From the NCBI RefSeq assembly GCF_050717515.1, contig NZ_JBOITL010000007.1, forward strand, positions 62,001 through 126,000: a DNA stretch of 64,000 nt, written 5' to 3'. The notes under the pieces were generated by a model. The model saw only the letters and a list, made by a program, of their open reading frames with translations. It did not search any database and was not told the origin of the DNA. The DNA comes from Clostridium_AD sp050717515. Lineage in GTDB: Bacteria; Bacillota; Clostridia; Clostridiales; Clostridiaceae. Position numbers and translations under genes: made by a program. Of the stretch, positions 26,117-34,743 are shown in pieces (position 1 is the stretch's first letter; each line of letters starts with the position of its first letter).

Positions 26117-26812
26117 CTTAATTTCATTATAAAAATTTATCATTAACCCCGCGGTAGTCTTTTGTGCCCTCTGAACTATAAGTACAGATATTTTATTGTA
26201 TTTCTCTTCCTTGCTTTTTACATTTGCGTAAGAATTATAAGTCTTATTAGCAAATAACGCATTATTTTTTATATAGTCTTCTACCCTATCTTGCTTTATT
26301 ATTTCATTGAAAATAGGAAAAGAATAATCACTCATTAATTTACTTATGATCCAAAGTTCAAAATTTCTGTGACTTTTTAGGAGTTTATTGTTCACATGCT
26401 GAGGAACTGTAGCATCTTGAACTAAATGGCATGCTGCTCCAAAATAAAACATTGCTTGCCTAATATCTCCTGCCTCCACAAATTTCAAAGCTCTTTTATA
26501 ATATTTTTGAAATTCAGTTAATGCATTTGAAAATCCATAAAGGCCAGTACCCTTAAAATGATGATAAAAATGATTTGAGCTTTTAAAATCTTGATCTGCC
26601 CAAGTAACTCCATTGTTTAATTCTTTTATATGTGATTTATAAAAATTATGAACATCACTATATCCCTGATTCTTTAATATTTCGATAGCTTGAATATTTA
26701 TAAATTTATGAACAATACAATGAGTTTTCATAATCTTTTTTTTAATTGGATTTACTGTTACCATTAAGGCTTTTAAAGTTTTTCCATAAGTAGCTTCAAT
26801 TTTTTTCTTCAA
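26111..26812 (-). CDS. Zinc-dependent phospholipase C-like protein
   Basis: 233 residues with the all-helical fold pattern of zinc phospholipase C: THCIVHKFINIQAIEIL, GVTWADQDF, SNHFYHHFKG and ACHLVQDATVPQHV, in which the His and Asp residues are the expected zinc ligands. Clostridial alpha-toxin types have a signal peptide and the mature enzyme starts with a Trp zinc ligand; here there is neither, and no C-terminal membrane-binding domain. It may therefore act inside the cell or be exported another way. The open frame includes a GTG at 26821, but that GTG is part of the Shine-Dalgarno GAGGTG, so the TTG three codons later is the start. Confidence 0.75.
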   Translation of the reverse strand: MKKKIEATYGKTLKALMVTVNPIKKKIMKTHCIVHKFINIQAIEILKNQGYSDVHNFYKSHIKELNNGVTWADQDFKSSNHFYHHFKGTGLYGFSNALTEFQKYYKRALKFVEAGDIRQAMFYFGAACHLVQDATVPQHVNNKLLKSHRNFELWIISKLMSDYSFPIFNEIIKQDRVEDYIKNNALFANKTYNSYANVKSKEEKYNKISVLIVQRAQKTTAGLMINFYNEIKK

Positions 26813-26894
26813 CCTGTTCACCTCTTAATTTAGTATACACTAAATTGACTTTGAAAACATATTAATAATTTGCAACAATATGCATTACTCTATT

Positions 26895-28193
26895 CTAGTT
26901 CTTTTTGCCCAGTTCTACAAGTAGGCTAACTATTAAAGTTACTACAATTGCTAATAAATAGTAAAAAAATCTTTCTCTCCCCTTCCCTATAACATCACTC
27001 TGTTTTTTTTCTATTGATATTAGATATCCGCTTTTAGAGTCTAGTAAAATTAATTTTTTAAAAAACTTCATACTAGATATATAGGTGCCGCTCCCAAAGT
27101 TAATCTTTTCTTTAAGCGCATTTATTTTATTTAAACTATATATACTATTATCATTCTTTTCATAGAAATATATACAGTCTTTATTACCTAAAATTCCTAT
27201 TGTATCAACTGATAAACCTTCTAAACTATCTACTGCACTATGCTGGTAAATTGGTGCAGGTGGATTTGTTGTAGGGTGCTGATCTAAAATAAATGGTATA
27301 CTGTTGCCATTCGCGCCTTTAAATTTAGGAGAACTTATTGGATCTCCACCAGCATAGTCCGGAAAACCATACCATGCATTTTTTCTAACTCCGTATATAT
27401 AGTCACTATCTCCACTCACAGGTCTTAGACCTCTATCCTCCATTCCTCCAACAGAAGTTATTATTTTACCCTGGCTGTTGAAATCTATTCCTTTCATATT
27501 TCTTATACCCCAAGCAAAATTTCCCTGCGCTCCAGTTTTTAGATTGTAGATTATTATGGATGAATTTCCAGGCATATGTCCTGTTATAATTTGCCCCTTT
27601 ATATTTTTAGTTTTATATGAAACAAATGATCCAGTTTTCTCCTCTCCAAAATTAATTCCTTTTATTGTTATACTTTTTGGTGAAACATCATGATTTTGTG
27701 GATAATCATCTATCCACGAATTGTCTTGTCCCACTACCCCAGAATTAGTTGCTGACCCTATAGTAACAAATAGATATTCTCCATTAATTCTAATCAGGCT
27801 CTTATTATAATCCCCATAATTAGGTAAATTCTTAATTATTTCATTATTTTCCTTTGATTTTAAATTATAAGAATAGACTGATGCACCCGATGCGTAATAC
27901 AATACACTATTGTTATAATCTAAACTAGTTATACTTAGCTTCTTGTTTTCAAACACATTATATGCTTTGCCAGCTTTATCAATGTACTGTACACTGTCTT
28001 TGAAAGCTATATAATAGTTTCCTTCACTGTCCCTCGTAAAATCTACCGCTCCACTTAATCCCTTAAACAGGATCTGTGATTTTATACCTTCATCTTTCAC
28101 CGTTATCCTATATTCACTTAAAGAACTCTTTAATGAAAACAGCGCAAAAGCCATTGCAGCTAAAATCACTATAAAACCAATGGTCTTCTTCAT
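26895..28193 (-). CDS. Membrane-anchored sorbosone dehydrogenase-like beta-propeller
   Basis: 432 residues with an N-terminal membrane segment (TIGFIVILAAMAFALFSL) and a second at the C terminus (FFYYLLAIVVTLIVSLLVEL), leaving a large extracellular domain between. That domain has beta-propeller features of the PQQ-glucose/L-sorbosone dehydrogenase family: FAWGIRNMKGIDFNSQGK, EDRGLRPVSGDSDYIYGV and WYGFPDYAGGDP. Whether it binds PQQ is unknown; many Firmicute members probably do not. AGGGGGC lies four bases before the ATG. Confidence 0.7.
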   Translation of the reverse strand: MKKTIGFIVILAAMAFALFSLKSSLSEYRITVKDEGIKSQILFKGLSGAVDFTRDSEGNYYIAFKDSVQYIDKAGKAYNVFENKKLSITSLDYNNSVLYYASGASVYSYNLKSKENNEIIKNLPNYGDYNKSLIRINGEYLFVTIGSATNSGVVGQDNSWIDDYPQNHDVSPKSITIKGINFGEEKTGSFVSYKTKNIKGQIITGHMPGNSSIIIYNLKTGAQGNFAWGIRNMKGIDFNSQGKIITSVGGMEDRGLRPVSGDSDYIYGVRKNAWYGFPDYAGGDPISSPKFKGANGNSIPFILDQHPTTNPPAPIYQHSAVDSLEGLSVDTIGILGNKDCIYFYEKNDNSIYSLNKINALKEKINFGSGTYISSMKFFKKLILLDSKSGYLISIEKKQSDVIGKGRERFFYYLLAIVVTLIVSLLVELGKKN

Positions 28194-28213
28194 ACTTGCC
28201 CCCTAAATTATAA

Positions 28214-28251
28214 ATACTCTAATCTATATATATTTACATAGATTAGAGTAT
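28214..28251 (-). terminator. Perfect 14-bp hairpin after the rubrerythrin-like gene
   Basis: ATACTCTAATCTAT, ten-base loop, ATAGATTAGAGTAT, six bases after the stop of the gene at 28257. The following TTTATAATTT is a weak T-run on the minus strand. Confidence 0.55.
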
Positions 28252-28256
28252 ATGTG

Positions 28257-28850
28257 TTAATAATTTCCAGCAATTTGTATATGGTCCCGTTCGACTAACC
28301 ATAAAGCGTGGAATACTTGTTTCACAATTGAATTGTTTATTTTCCCACCTTGTTTTTCGTAAAACATAGCAGCATGAATTTCTCTATTTTTTGCCAGTTC
28401 CATTAAGCTTTTGTCATCGTTTTTATGTTTGCTATAATCTATTTTCACTAATTTAGGTAACTCGTAGAACCCTCCTAGTTTTTGATGCACCATAGCATGC
28501 ATCTTCTCAATTTTTGAAAGTGCTTCAAAGGTTTGTTTAGCATCACTGCTATTTGCTAGCTTTGCCGCTGCATTATAAAATTCCGAATTAAATATTTCAA
28601 GTTTCATAGCATGATCTAGTATTACTAAAGTATTTTCATCTAAACTTTCAGCAGGAACTTTATACATTCCTTTTTCAGAATAGATCTCTTCTTTAAAATT
28701 TATCTCGTCTTCTGGTTTTAAATACACAGCACTAACACCACAAAATGGGCAATATTTAACATGTTCTCTCTCATTATTCTCTACTAAGCCATCATTATTC
28801 ATATTAAAATTGTTTATATTTATATTCATCCCACATATCAAACATTTCAT
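28257..28850 (-). CDS. Rubrerythrin/ferritin-like protein with N-terminal zinc ribbon
   Basis: 197 residues. An N-terminal CxxC pair (C3, C6) and CPFC (C34, C37) form a probable zinc or rubredoxin-like ribbon. The C-terminal part is a ferritin-like helical bundle with carboxylate/His pairs (LDHAMKLEIFNSEFYNAA, LSKIEKMHAMVHQKL, NREIHAAMFYEKQGG, LWLVERDHIQIAG), which could bind a diiron centre for peroxide reduction. The ATG at 28848-28850 has no ribosome binding site at usual distance; the only GGGAG is 18 bases away inside a predicted stem, so translation may be controlled by the leader. Confidence 0.75.
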   Translation of the reverse strand: MKCLICGMNININNFNMNNDGLVENNEREHVKYCPFCGVSAVYLKPEDEINFKEEIYSEKGMYKVPAESLDENTLVILDHAMKLEIFNSEFYNAAAKLANSSDAKQTFEALSKIEKMHAMVHQKLGGFYELPKLVKIDYSKHKNDDKSLMELAKNREIHAAMFYEKQGGKINNSIVKQVFHALWLVERDHIQIAGNY

Positions 28851-28858
28851 ATTTTTAT

Positions 28859-28929
28859 AGCAAGGATGCTCCCACTTCTAAAGTGAGGAAGGAATTGTTA
28901 CTCGCTGGTAAGCAACTCCCAACCTTGCT
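28859..28929 (-). promoter_or_regulatory. Predicted three-way-junction leader RNA
   Basis: On the minus strand an outer stem AGCAAGG/CCTTGCT (28923-28929 with 28859-28865) encloses two hairpins: GTTGCTT/GAGTAAC with loop ACCAGC (28910-28916 with 28897-28903) and CTCACTT/AAGTGGG with loop TAG (28881-28887 with 28871-28877). It ends nine bases before the ATG of the rubrerythrin-like gene. I know no riboswitch with this sequence. It could also be the right end of a lost IS200/IS605-type element, whose ends carry similar CTCACTT...AAGTGGGAG hairpins. Confidence 0.5.
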
Positions 28930-29028
28930 TTCCCCCTTTCTGCTTTCTATTAATAAACTTTTTGCTCTTTGTATCTAATTTGACTTGTCGCTTTTTTATG
29001 TACTAATATACTAATTCTAACATAAAAA

Positions 29029-29047
29029 GCTCTCCATTTGGAGAGCC
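29029..29047 (-). terminator. Terminator-like hairpin in the 28930-29200 gap
   Basis: Minus strand GGCTCTCC, AAAT, GGAGAGC then TTTTT. Nothing upstream on that strand is a clear gene, so a short RNA of roughly 100-130 bases could end here. Confidence 0.45.
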
Positions 29048-29200
29048 TTTCACATAATAACCTTATAAACTTGGGCGCAAACCCACTATCCCTTAGCATT
29101 ATATAATTTTCATGTTCTTTTAGAATATAATCATAAAGCTTCACATACTAATTATTAATAACTGTTAACTACCACTAGGAAGAAAGAGGAGGGGGCTTTT

Positions 29201-30706
29201 ATGATTAAAGATAATTTCTATAGAGACTCAATAATTCTCACGGTATCAAATTTAACTGCTGGAATACTCAGATTTATGTTTTCAATTCTACTTTCAAAAA
29301 AATTAGGGGCAGAAGGTATGGGGCTATATAGCCTAGTAATGCCTATTTACGATTTATTCATTTGCCTTATTTGTGGTGGAATGGTAACAGCTATTTCAAA
29401 GGAAGCTTCAGCCTATTATGAAATAAATGATTATGGTAATCTTAACAAATCTGTACATATTGCCTTAGTTTTTGATTTTGCATGGGGTATATTAATAATG
29501 ATTTTAGTATTTCTTTTTTCTCCCTACATTAGTACATATATAATAAAAGACGCAAGAACACTATATTCCCTTTGGGTTATTTGTCCTGCCCTAATCTTTG
29601 TTGCTCTTTCATCTATATACAAGGGTTATTTCTACGGTATTTCAAATGTTAAAGTACCTGCAATCATAGACGTAGTTGAAAAGTTCGTAAGAATGGCAAT
29701 AATACTTGGGCTAATAAACTTTTTCGCATTAAAAACTGTAACTTCTACTGTAACCGCTACTTATATTTCCTTAACCATTGGAGAATTTATAAGTTTTATT
29801 CTACTATTTATCTTTTATGAAAAAAACAAAAATAAATTTCGGGATTACAGAAAAAAAACCGAAGGAAGGGCTCAACTTTTATTTAACATCCTAGTTGTTT
29901 CACTCCCCTTAAGCTTAAATGGTTTTTTAACCACTATAATTTCCGCCCTATCCGCCTTGATTGTACCAAGACGTCTAGTTTACGCAGGCCTTGAATATAC
30001 CGCCAGCCTGGCCTTAATCGGCAAGTTTTCAGGTATGGCTATGAGCATTGTGTTCTTTCCCTTTATCATTGTAATGTCCATGGCAACCATCTTAACACCG
30101 GATATTTCTAAAAGTATTATTAAAAATGATTATAATGCACTAGAGCATAGAATAATGGAAGTTATAAAGATTTCTTTTTTGCTAGGCATTTCAACTATGA
30201 TAATATGTTTAAGCACTGGGGACTCTTTGGGAAAACTATTTTTTGACAGATATGACTTAGGCATTTACATACGTCTTGCTGCGCTAAGTTCGCCCTTCAT
30301 GTACATGGCTGGTTCAACCTTTGGAATTTTGAATGGACTTGGCAGGCAAAAAGATCTTTTAGTAAATTCAGTAATAACCGCTATTCTCCAGCTTATATTA
30401 CTGTATATATTATTAGGTATTCCACGTATAAACATTTTAGGCTATGGCATAACTCTCATTATAACCTCTGTAGTAAGCTTTATATTGAATATTAATGCCA
30501 TTAAAAAGAGCTGCTATATACATTTTTCAGGGGTAGAATTTTTAATCAATATTTGCCTTAGCATATTCTTATACTTTGTATTGAAAATTTTAGATAATAC
30601 CTTGCCAAACTCTATGTTTATTACTAAAAACATAGTAATTATTGCCACGGGCTTCTCTCTAATATTCTTTTCTCATATCCTTACAAAAAAAAGTAAACAA
30701 GTCTAG
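29201..30706 (+). CDS. SpoVB-like oligosaccharide/lipid flippase
   Basis: 501-residue MATE-like (MOP superfamily) exporter with about 12-14 membrane helices. It opens DSIILTVSNLTAGILRFMFS and carries SKKLGAEGMGLYSLVMPIYDLF, the typical first-helix region of SpoVB/polysaccharide flippases. Such proteins move lipid-linked sugars or precursors across the membrane; SpoVB acts in spore cortex formation. AGAGGAGGGGG precedes the ATG. Another protein of the same superfamily is encoded convergently right after it. Confidence 0.85.
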   Translation: MIKDNFYRDSIILTVSNLTAGILRFMFSILLSKKLGAEGMGLYSLVMPIYDLFICLICGGMVTAISKEASAYYEINDYGNLNKSVHIALVFDFAWGILIMILVFLFSPYISTYIIKDARTLYSLWVICPALIFVALSSIYKGYFYGISNVKVPAIIDVVEKFVRMAIILGLINFFALKTVTSTVTATYISLTIGEFISFILLFIFYEKNKNKFRDYRKKTEGRAQLLFNILVVSLPLSLNGFLTTIISALSALIVPRRLVYAGLEYTASLALIGKFSGMAMSIVFFPFIIVMSMATILTPDISKSIIKNDYNALEHRIMEVIKISFLLGISTMIICLSTGDSLGKLFFDRYDLGIYIRLAALSSPFMYMAGSTFGILNGLGRQKDLLVNSVITAILQLILLYILLGIPRINILGYGITLIITSVVSFILNINAIKKSCYIHFSGVEFLINICLSIFLYFVLKILDNTLPNSMFITKNIVIIATGFSLIFFSHILTKKSKQV

Positions 30707-30737
30707 TGCTTTAAAAGCATTAGATTTGTTTACTTTT
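30689..30737. terminator. Bidirectional terminator between two flippase genes
   Basis: A stem of about 22 bp (AAAAGTAAACAA... with ...TTGTTTACTTTT, a few G-U pairs) that includes the stop codon of the plus-strand gene and ends one base before the stop codon of the minus-strand gene; A/T runs lie on both sides. Confidence 0.8.
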
Positions 30738-32366
30738 CTACCTAATTCTATGTAAAATATGCTTAGGTATAAGTTTCGTAATCTTGTGGGGTAATACCCC
30801 TAAATCTTCTTTAGTTATTCCGCCTATTAACACTAAGATAAAGAAATAAGTTAATACGGCAAAAACCATAGCTATTAATATAGCAATCGCATTAGCGAAA
30901 TACCCTTCGCGAACAAAACTAAATACAAAATTAAAGTTTCCATACATTAGTTTTGCAACGATAGCCATGACACCTGAGGCTATTATCGGTTTAATTGCAT
31001 GACTAAATAGATTAACCCTAACCCTTAGCTCTTTGTTCATAGTATTATGGTTCAGTATTAAAAGTATTGCAAAACTTACTCCATTTCCCATAACCGCACC
31101 CAATATATTAAAGCTTGGTATGGCTACAAAAATATAATTAATAATTATTTTGCCTATTAATCCGATTACTGCATAAAAGGTAACTAAGTAGAGTTTTCCA
31201 AGCCCTTGAAGAATTGAAGTTTGAATACTAACCACAGCCATAAGTATTATTACCACTGAACCATATACAAGTAATCTTCCAACACCAGAACCATAATGGA
31301 GGAGGTCTACTATAGGGGTAGCCAAAACTGCAAGGCCAACCGCGGAAGGTACTGCCACTAAAAAGCATAGCCTAAAAGCATAATTAACTTTACTTCTTAC
31401 AGCTTTTTTATCCCTTAGTGCCATTAAGCTAGATATCGAAGGTAAGATAGTTATAGCTAGAGATGAAATAATAGCTATAGGTACCCCTATAAGTGTTGTA
31501 TATTTACTTAGTACAGCCCATAAAACTTCAACCTGGTTTTTATCAATTCCAGCAAATAGAAGCCTTGATTTAACTAATTTTAAATCAATTAGTAATCCTG
31601 CTTGTTGTATTCCTAAACATATTGTCATTGGAACGGCATAACTTAATAGTTTTTTTATTAATTTTTTAGTAGTAAGTCTTTTTATATCTAATTTATTATA
31701 ACCTTTTGGGACTTTAAAAACTTTATTTTTTTCATAGGCATAAACCATATATATTGCAGCAACTAGTGCACCTACTGTTGTACCAATGGTTCCACCTGCT
31801 GCACCTGCTGCTAACCCATATTTTATAAAATACATTGCAAAAACTAAAGTAAAAATAGTGTTTGCAACCTGTTCTAATACCTGTGATACAGCTGTGGGAG
31901 TCATATTTCCTCTTCCTTGGAAATACCCTCTATAAGCTGATAATACAGAGCTTATTAAAATAGTTGGAGCTAAGGCCATAATGGCGAGTCTTGAAGTAGA
32001 ACTTTCTGTTATATTAGCCAGGGGTACTGCGAAAATAAGCATCAATAATGACATAATCAGCCCTAATATCAAGAGTAAAAATCTAGCTATTTTAAAAGTT
32101 TTTACCGCATCTTTGTAATTTCCCTTTGCTATGAGCTCTGATACCATCTTTGATATAGCCACGGGAATACCCGCGTTTGTTAATATATACATATATACAA
32201 AAATATTGTAGGCAGAATAATATACCCCTAGCCCATCCTCACCTAATATTTTCCCTAAAAAAGGTATATAGAGTAATGATAAAAGCTTAACCATAAAACC
32301 TGCCGCAGATAATATGGCAAAGCCCTTTGTGGTAGATTGTTTATTTAAATTTGTACTTTCACTCAT
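30738..32366 (-). CDS. SpoVB/YtgP-type flippase (MOP superfamily)
   Basis: 542-residue polytopic membrane protein of the YtgP/SpoVB/MurJ group. It begins with a short cytoplasmic tail, then GFAILSAAGFMVKLLSLLYIPFLGKILGEDGLGVYYSAYNIF; later YRGYFQGRGNMTPTAVSQVLEQ is the family's second conserved loop. YtgP-type members are candidate lipid II flippases. It is not a close duplicate of the convergent gene at 29201. AAGGTGATG precedes the ATG. Confidence 0.85.
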   Translation of the reverse strand: MSESTNLNKQSTTKGFAILSAAGFMVKLLSLLYIPFLGKILGEDGLGVYYSAYNIFVYMYILTNAGIPVAISKMVSELIAKGNYKDAVKTFKIARFLLLILGLIMSLLMLIFAVPLANITESSTSRLAIMALAPTILISSVLSAYRGYFQGRGNMTPTAVSQVLEQVANTIFTLVFAMYFIKYGLAAGAAGGTIGTTVGALVAAIYMVYAYEKNKVFKVPKGYNKLDIKRLTTKKLIKKLLSYAVPMTICLGIQQAGLLIDLKLVKSRLLFAGIDKNQVEVLWAVLSKYTTLIGVPIAIISSLAITILPSISSLMALRDKKAVRSKVNYAFRLCFLVAVPSAVGLAVLATPIVDLLHYGSGVGRLLVYGSVVIILMAVVSIQTSILQGLGKLYLVTFYAVIGLIGKIIINYIFVAIPSFNILGAVMGNGVSFAILLILNHNTMNKELRVRVNLFSHAIKPIIASGVMAIVAKLMYGNFNFVFSFVREGYFANAIAILIAMVFAVLTYFFILVLIGGITKEDLGVLPHKITKLIPKHILHRIR

Positions 32367-32408
32367 TAAATCATCACCTTCGGTGCTGTAATGTGTTCTA
32401 AACAGCCT

Positions 32409-33362
32409 CTAAAATTTAAATACATCCTTTTTAATCTTTTTTAATACTGGTGGTAAACTTTCTGCAATAGTTTTGTTCTCCATATAAGATAGTTCTTCTG
32501 GACAATTCTTAAATGTTGCCTTATATGCATATAGAAATTGATAATCTAAACCATATTTATTATTGAAAAAACTATTCATTTTTTTATCTCCGTATTTTGA
32601 ATCACCAACAATTGCATTTCCCAAATGGCTCAAATGCGCACGAAGCTGATGACTTCTTCCTGTTAAAAGATTAATATCTATTAAAGAAAATGTACCACAA
32701 CTTTCTATGTTTTTAACTTCCATTGCTATTTTTTTTGTATTTGGCATTTTAGTGTCGAATACCTGTGATATATTTGCGTCCTCATCTTTACGTATGTATC
32801 CTTCGTAAACTCCATCTTTAATCCTATTGCTTACTAGTGCCATATAAAATTTTTCAACGTTTCGCTCTCTTATCATCTCATTCAAAAGTTTAAGAGATTT
32901 GAAATTCTTACCAAATATAACTATACCGGAAGTATTTCTGTCTAGTCTATTACATGGTGCTGGAGTAAAGGTTATTTCATTTTCTGGTCTATAATCTCCC
33001 TTATCAAATAAATAAGAGAGTACGTAATCTATTAAAGTTGGTTCGCCACCCACTTTATCAGAATGAACTAAAACACCTGGCCATTTTTCCACCATTAATA
33101 TATTTGAATCCTCAAAGGTTATTTTTAAGTTATTCTCAATTCTTTTAAATTCTTCCTTTTTAAACTCACTTGTAATATATTTTGTTTCAACAATATCACC
33201 TTCTACTAGTGAATGTTTCTCTTTTATCTTGCTACCATTGACCCTAATGTCACCTTGTCTAAAAGCTTTATATATTTTGCTGAGTGGTACATCACCAAGT
33301 ACTTTTCTCATGAATTTATCTGTTCTTTGTCCTGCTTCATTTGCTCCGATTTCTATCCTCAT
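32409..33362 (-). CDS. RluA-family pseudouridine synthase
   Basis: 317-residue RNA pseudouridine synthase. The N-terminal 60 residues form an S4 RNA-binding domain (GQRTDKFMRKVLGDVPLSKI, FRQGDIRVNGSKIKEKH). The catalytic domain carries CNRLDRNTSGIVIFGKN with the catalytic Asp, followed by LLTGRSHQLRAHLSHLGNAI. Target position in rRNA or tRNA cannot be told. AGGAGG lies six bases before the ATG. It is downstream of the M20 gene on the same strand with about 130 bases between. Confidence 0.92.
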   Translation of the reverse strand: MRIEIGANEAGQRTDKFMRKVLGDVPLSKIYKAFRQGDIRVNGSKIKEKHSLVEGDIVETKYITSEFKKEEFKRIENNLKITFEDSNILMVEKWPGVLVHSDKVGGEPTLIDYVLSYLFDKGDYRPENEITFTPAPCNRLDRNTSGIVIFGKNFKSLKLLNEMIRERNVEKFYMALVSNRIKDGVYEGYIRKDEDANISQVFDTKMPNTKKIAMEVKNIESCGTFSLIDINLLTGRSHQLRAHLSHLGNAIVGDSKYGDKKMNSFFNNKYGLDYQFLYAYKATFKNCPEELSYMENKTIAESLPPVLKKIKKDVFKF

Positions 33363-33496
33363 CCATATCCTCCTAATTCTTCTATCTCTTGTTTTTTATC
33401 TAATGACGAATCCTCAGATAATCTAATTTATTTTATAATAAATAAACTTCCACTTTAAAAAAAACACATCAAGCATCAATTATATACTAATATGGG

Positions 33497-34669
33497 CTAT
33501 GAATTCAATAAAAATTCGTAAGCTAACTTGCATTGCATAGCTACACCTATAGATAAACAGCTCTCATCTATGTCAAATAAACTTCCATGAGCCGGATTGA
33601 CTATACCATTTTCCACGTTTCCACTTCCTAAAAAATAAAATAGTGATGGTCTTTCCATTGAGAAATAAGCAAAACTTTCCACTCCCATAGTAGGCTTATC
33701 TAATTTATAAACATTATCCTCACCAATTAATTCACTTGCCTTTTTTTCAAACATCTCCGCTAGTTCATCATTATTATAAAGACAAGGGTAGCTTTCCTCC
33801 ATATCAATCTCACATTTCCCTCTCATAGAGTCCACGATGCCCTCTACTACCTGGACTAATCTTTTTTTTATATATTCTCTATGTTCACTTTTCATAGTTC
33901 TAATAATTCCTGATATTATCACTTCTTCTGGTATAATATTTTGAGCTGTGCCCCCATGAATGGAGCCTATAGTTATAACCGCTGCATCTGTGGGTGGAAT
34001 TTCGCGACTTACAATGTTTTGAAGAGAAACAATAACATTGCTAGCTATTACAATAGGATCAATAGTCACATGTGGGCTAGCACCATGTCCTCCTTTACCT
34101 ATTATTTTTATAGTAAATGGATTTGATGCTGCATAGGCATCCCCTCTTTTTAAGCCAACAGTCCCAGCCTCAAGCCATTCCTCTACATGAAGCCCAATAA
34201 CAGCATCTACTCTAGGATGCTCTAGCACTCCCTCTTTAATCATTATTGGTGCACCACCCGTAGTTTCTTCCGCTGGTTCAAAAAACAATTTAACATTACC
34301 GCGAATTTCATCTTTCATGCTATTTAATATTTTTGCTGTTCCTAAAAGTATAGTGGTATGAGCATCATGTCCACAGGCATGCATTTTACCCAAAGTTTTC
34401 GATGCATAACTGCATGTTTTCTTATCCTCTAGTGGAAGTGCATCCATATCAGCTCTTAGCGCAATGGTTTTTTCACCCTTGCCGCGAATAATAGCACAAA
34501 TTCCTGTTTCAGCTACTTCATAAAATTCAATGCCTTCTACTAATAAAAAGTCTTTTACCTTTTGAGATGTTCTAATTAAATTAAAGCCCAGTTCTGGGTT
34601 TTCATGAAGATCGCGCCTTATTTCTATTAACTCACTTTCAATACCTCTTGCCCTATCTAAAAAATTCAA
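33497..34669 (-). CDS. M20 family N-acyl-amino acid/peptide amidohydrolase
   Basis: 390-residue dinuclear metal hydrolase of the hippurate hydrolase/IAA-amino acid hydrolase group. Motifs are RRDLHENPELGFN, ADMDALPLED, MHACGHDAHTTILLGTAKIL (metal ligands Cys and His), EPAEETTGGAP (catalytic Glu) and GLHVEEW. A central dimerisation domain follows. Substrate could be N-acetylated amino acids or small conjugates. The start is TTG behind AGAGGTG. It is immediately downstream of the FtsA-like gene. Confidence 0.88.
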   Translation of the reverse strand: MNFLDRARGIESELIEIRRDLHENPELGFNLIRTSQKVKDFLLVEGIEFYEVAETGICAIIRGKGEKTIALRADMDALPLEDKKTCSYASKTLGKMHACGHDAHTTILLGTAKILNSMKDEIRGNVKLFFEPAEETTGGAPIMIKEGVLEHPRVDAVIGLHVEEWLEAGTVGLKRGDAYAASNPFTIKIIGKGGHGASPHVTIDPIVIASNVIVSLQNIVSREIPPTDAAVITIGSIHGGTAQNIIPEEVIISGIIRTMKSEHREYIKKRLVQVVEGIVDSMRGKCEIDMEESYPCLYNNDELAEMFEKKASELIGEDNVYKLDKPTMGVESFAYFSMERPSLFYFLGSGNVENGIVNPAHGSLFDIDESCLSIGVAMQCKLAYEFLLNS

Positions 34670-34743
34670 TATTTACACCTCTTTAATTGTTAGTCATTTA
34701 CACAATAACCGATTTATTTTATTTTGTTTGGGATGCACTAATG

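Noticed and set aside
28950..29144. 64-codon minus-strand frame starting at GTG
   Set aside because: No ribosome binding site, and a terminator-like hairpin with T-run lies inside the frame. I list the hairpin instead.
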